NCBI GenBank assembly: GCA_026394695.1
Contig: JAPKXT010000216.1
Location: forward strand, 1 to 6,522
Source of the DNA: Methanoregula sp.
GTDB taxonomy: Archaea > Halobacteriota > Methanomicrobia > Methanomicrobiales > Methanospirillaceae
Length of the DNA stretch: 6,522 bases
Direction of reading: 5' to 3'
In this document: one piece after another, positions 5,388 through 6,522 of the stretch
Layout: each line of letters starts with the position of its first letter
Position numbering within the stretch: position 1 is the first letter of the stretch
Notes under the pieces: generated by a model
What the model was told of the DNA's origin: nothing
The model's database searches: none
What the model saw: only the letters and a program-made list of their open reading frames with translations
Translations under genes and position numbers: made by a program

Positions 5388-6522
5388 ACGCACGGTCACG
5401 GACCGCGATGGCAAAAACAGCGGTAATGACAATCGCAAGAATAAAACTTGCAAAGAACCCGAGTGTATAACTGGCTGCGGTGATGATGATCCCGGTGACG
5501 AGCGGCCCGGCCGATTGCCCGATGTCCATGATGGAGGAGAGCGCCCCCATCGACGCCCCGATCTGCTCTTTTTTTGCTACATCTGCGACATAGGCGCTGG
5601 TTGCCACCGTGGAGAGGGACATGCCCAGCCCGAGTGCAGCACTCACCAGCAGAAACAGGGAAAACGATGACACAAGGGGAATTGCACCAGCCGAGCAGCC
5701 GAGGATGAGTAACCCTGCTGCGATCTGGACACGCTTGTCGAACCGGTCAGCGAGTTTGCCAAAGAACGGTTTGGTCCCGGCGATGATCAGCACCTGCACG
5801 GCAAAGATGATGCCGGTCTCGTAGGGACCGATCCCCTGTGATGCAAGAATGAGGGGAAGAAACGTCTCAAACGCCCCGAACGCGAAGTAGGTTGCCATAT
5901 CGACGAGAGCGGTGGCACGGAGCCGGGTATGGGAAAAGAAGGTCACAAAACTCTCGTGGAAGCGGGAGAATGCGGGGAGGCCAGGTGGTGCTGACCGGTT
6001 CTCGCGGTACATGAGGGTCATAACAAGGACGGGAACAGCAGCGAGAGCGGCGACAAGATACACCATACGGTACGGTATAAGGCCCGGATAGAACACGAAA
6101 TACGAGATGATGATCCCGCCGATAAGGGGTGCGGCGGTCCTGCCGATCAGGGTCGCCGACGCGTACTGTCCCAGCATTGCACCTTTGTTCTCCGGGAACC
6201 GTTCAGCGATAACCGCGGATATGACCGGGCCGAGAATTGCCGTGGCGGTACCGTGGAAGAACCGGGCAGGGATGAGCCAGAGAGGATCGGTGATGAGCAG
6301 GTAGAACAACGGGGCAGACAGAAACACCACACCCGATGCGATGAGCAGCTTCCTTCTTCCGATATGGTCCGAGAGCACCCCGACCGGAAACGAGAACAGG
6401 ATCCCGGCGAGCGGTGAAACGGCAGCAATCAGACCGATCACGGTATCATTTGCCCCCATTGCCTGCGAGAAGAGCGGGAGTACCGGGTTTTTTGAGATTG
6501 TTGTCGAAAATATCGCAAAGAA
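5386..6522 (-). CDS. Major facilitator superfamily transporter, 5' end outside the window
   Basis: The frame is open from the right window edge to the TAA at 5386-5388. The 21 codons before the ATG at 6459 read FFAIFSTTISKNPVLPLFSQ and Ala, a typical first MFS helix with the NPVLPLFS pattern. That ATG is therefore internal and the gene starts beyond 6522. Counting from that Met, motif A appears as GVLSDHIGRRK (27-37) between helices 2 and 3, and a related GKLADRFDKR (234-243) sits in the equivalent loop of the second half. The hydrophobic pattern fits about 12 helices, with a central charged loop near 151-180 (YRENRSAPPG onward). MFS members of this type are secondary transporters, often drug or solute exporters in the inner membrane. 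The substrate is not readable. The gene converges on the lipoprotein gene with a 14-base gap. Confidence 0.9.
   Translation of the reverse strand, partial: FFAIFSTTISKNPVLPLFSQAMGANDTVIGLIAAVSPLAGILFSFPVGVLSDHIGRRKLLIASGVVFLSAPLFYLLITDPLWLIPARFFHGTATAILGPVISAVIAERFPENKGAMLGQYASATLIGRTAAPLIGGIIISYFVFYPGLIPYRMVYLVAALAAVPVLVMTLMYRENRSAPPGLPAFSRFHESFVTFFSHTRLRATALVDMATYFAFGAFETFLPLILASQGIGPYETGIIFAVQVLIIAGTKPFFGKLADRFDKRVQIAAGLLILGCSAGAIPLVSSFSLFLLVSAALGLGMSLSTVATSAYVADVAKKEQIGASMGALSSIMDIGQSAGPLVTGIIITAASYTLGFFASFILAIVITAVFAIAVRDRA

Overview
The window looks like chromosomal DNA from a methanogenic archaeon, most plausibly a member of the Methanomicrobiales close to Methanoregula. This is an inference from three things: archaeal TATA-type promoter elements with Shine-Dalgarno motifs (GGTGA, AGGAG), U-run style terminators with no bacterial -35/-10 pairs, and the protein set itself (UPF0316 protein, flavoredoxin-like protein, two-half ferritin-like protein, CorA-like protein without GMN, YbhB-type lipoprotein). 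No tRNA, rRNA, CRISPR array, insertion sequence or phage gene was seen.

Layout. At the left edge is the start of an unidentified gene on the minus strand (1-95). A 272-base divergent intergenic region separates it from a plus-strand block of four genes: a UPF0316 membrane protein (368-943), methionine-R-sulfoxide reductase MsrB (1028-1492), a flavin-reductase/flavoredoxin-like protein (1566-2132) and an MntP-type manganese exporter without its first two membrane helices (2149-2559). A T-run near 2580 probably ends this block. Two minus-strand genes follow: a small ferritin-like diiron protein (2708-3163), with a clear promoter, ribosome binding site and hairpin terminator, and a CorA-family membrane protein whose GMN signature is replaced (3408-4484). 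The CorA-like gene diverges from a plus-strand lipoprotein of the PEBP/YbhB family (ending at 5371). That gene converges, with a 14-base gap, on a minus-strand major facilitator transporter (5386 to beyond the right edge).

How the genes may fit together. MsrB (repair of oxidised methionine), the flavin protein, the diiron ferritin-like protein and a manganese exporter form a loose theme of oxidative-stress defence and metal handling. Spacing and separate promoters suggest several small transcription units rather than one operon, so the theme is an inference. The main oddities are the truncated MntP, the CorA-like protein without GMN, and the lipoprotein gene with no ordinary start codon ahead of its signal peptide. 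I found no convincing evidence of a new multi-gene system here.
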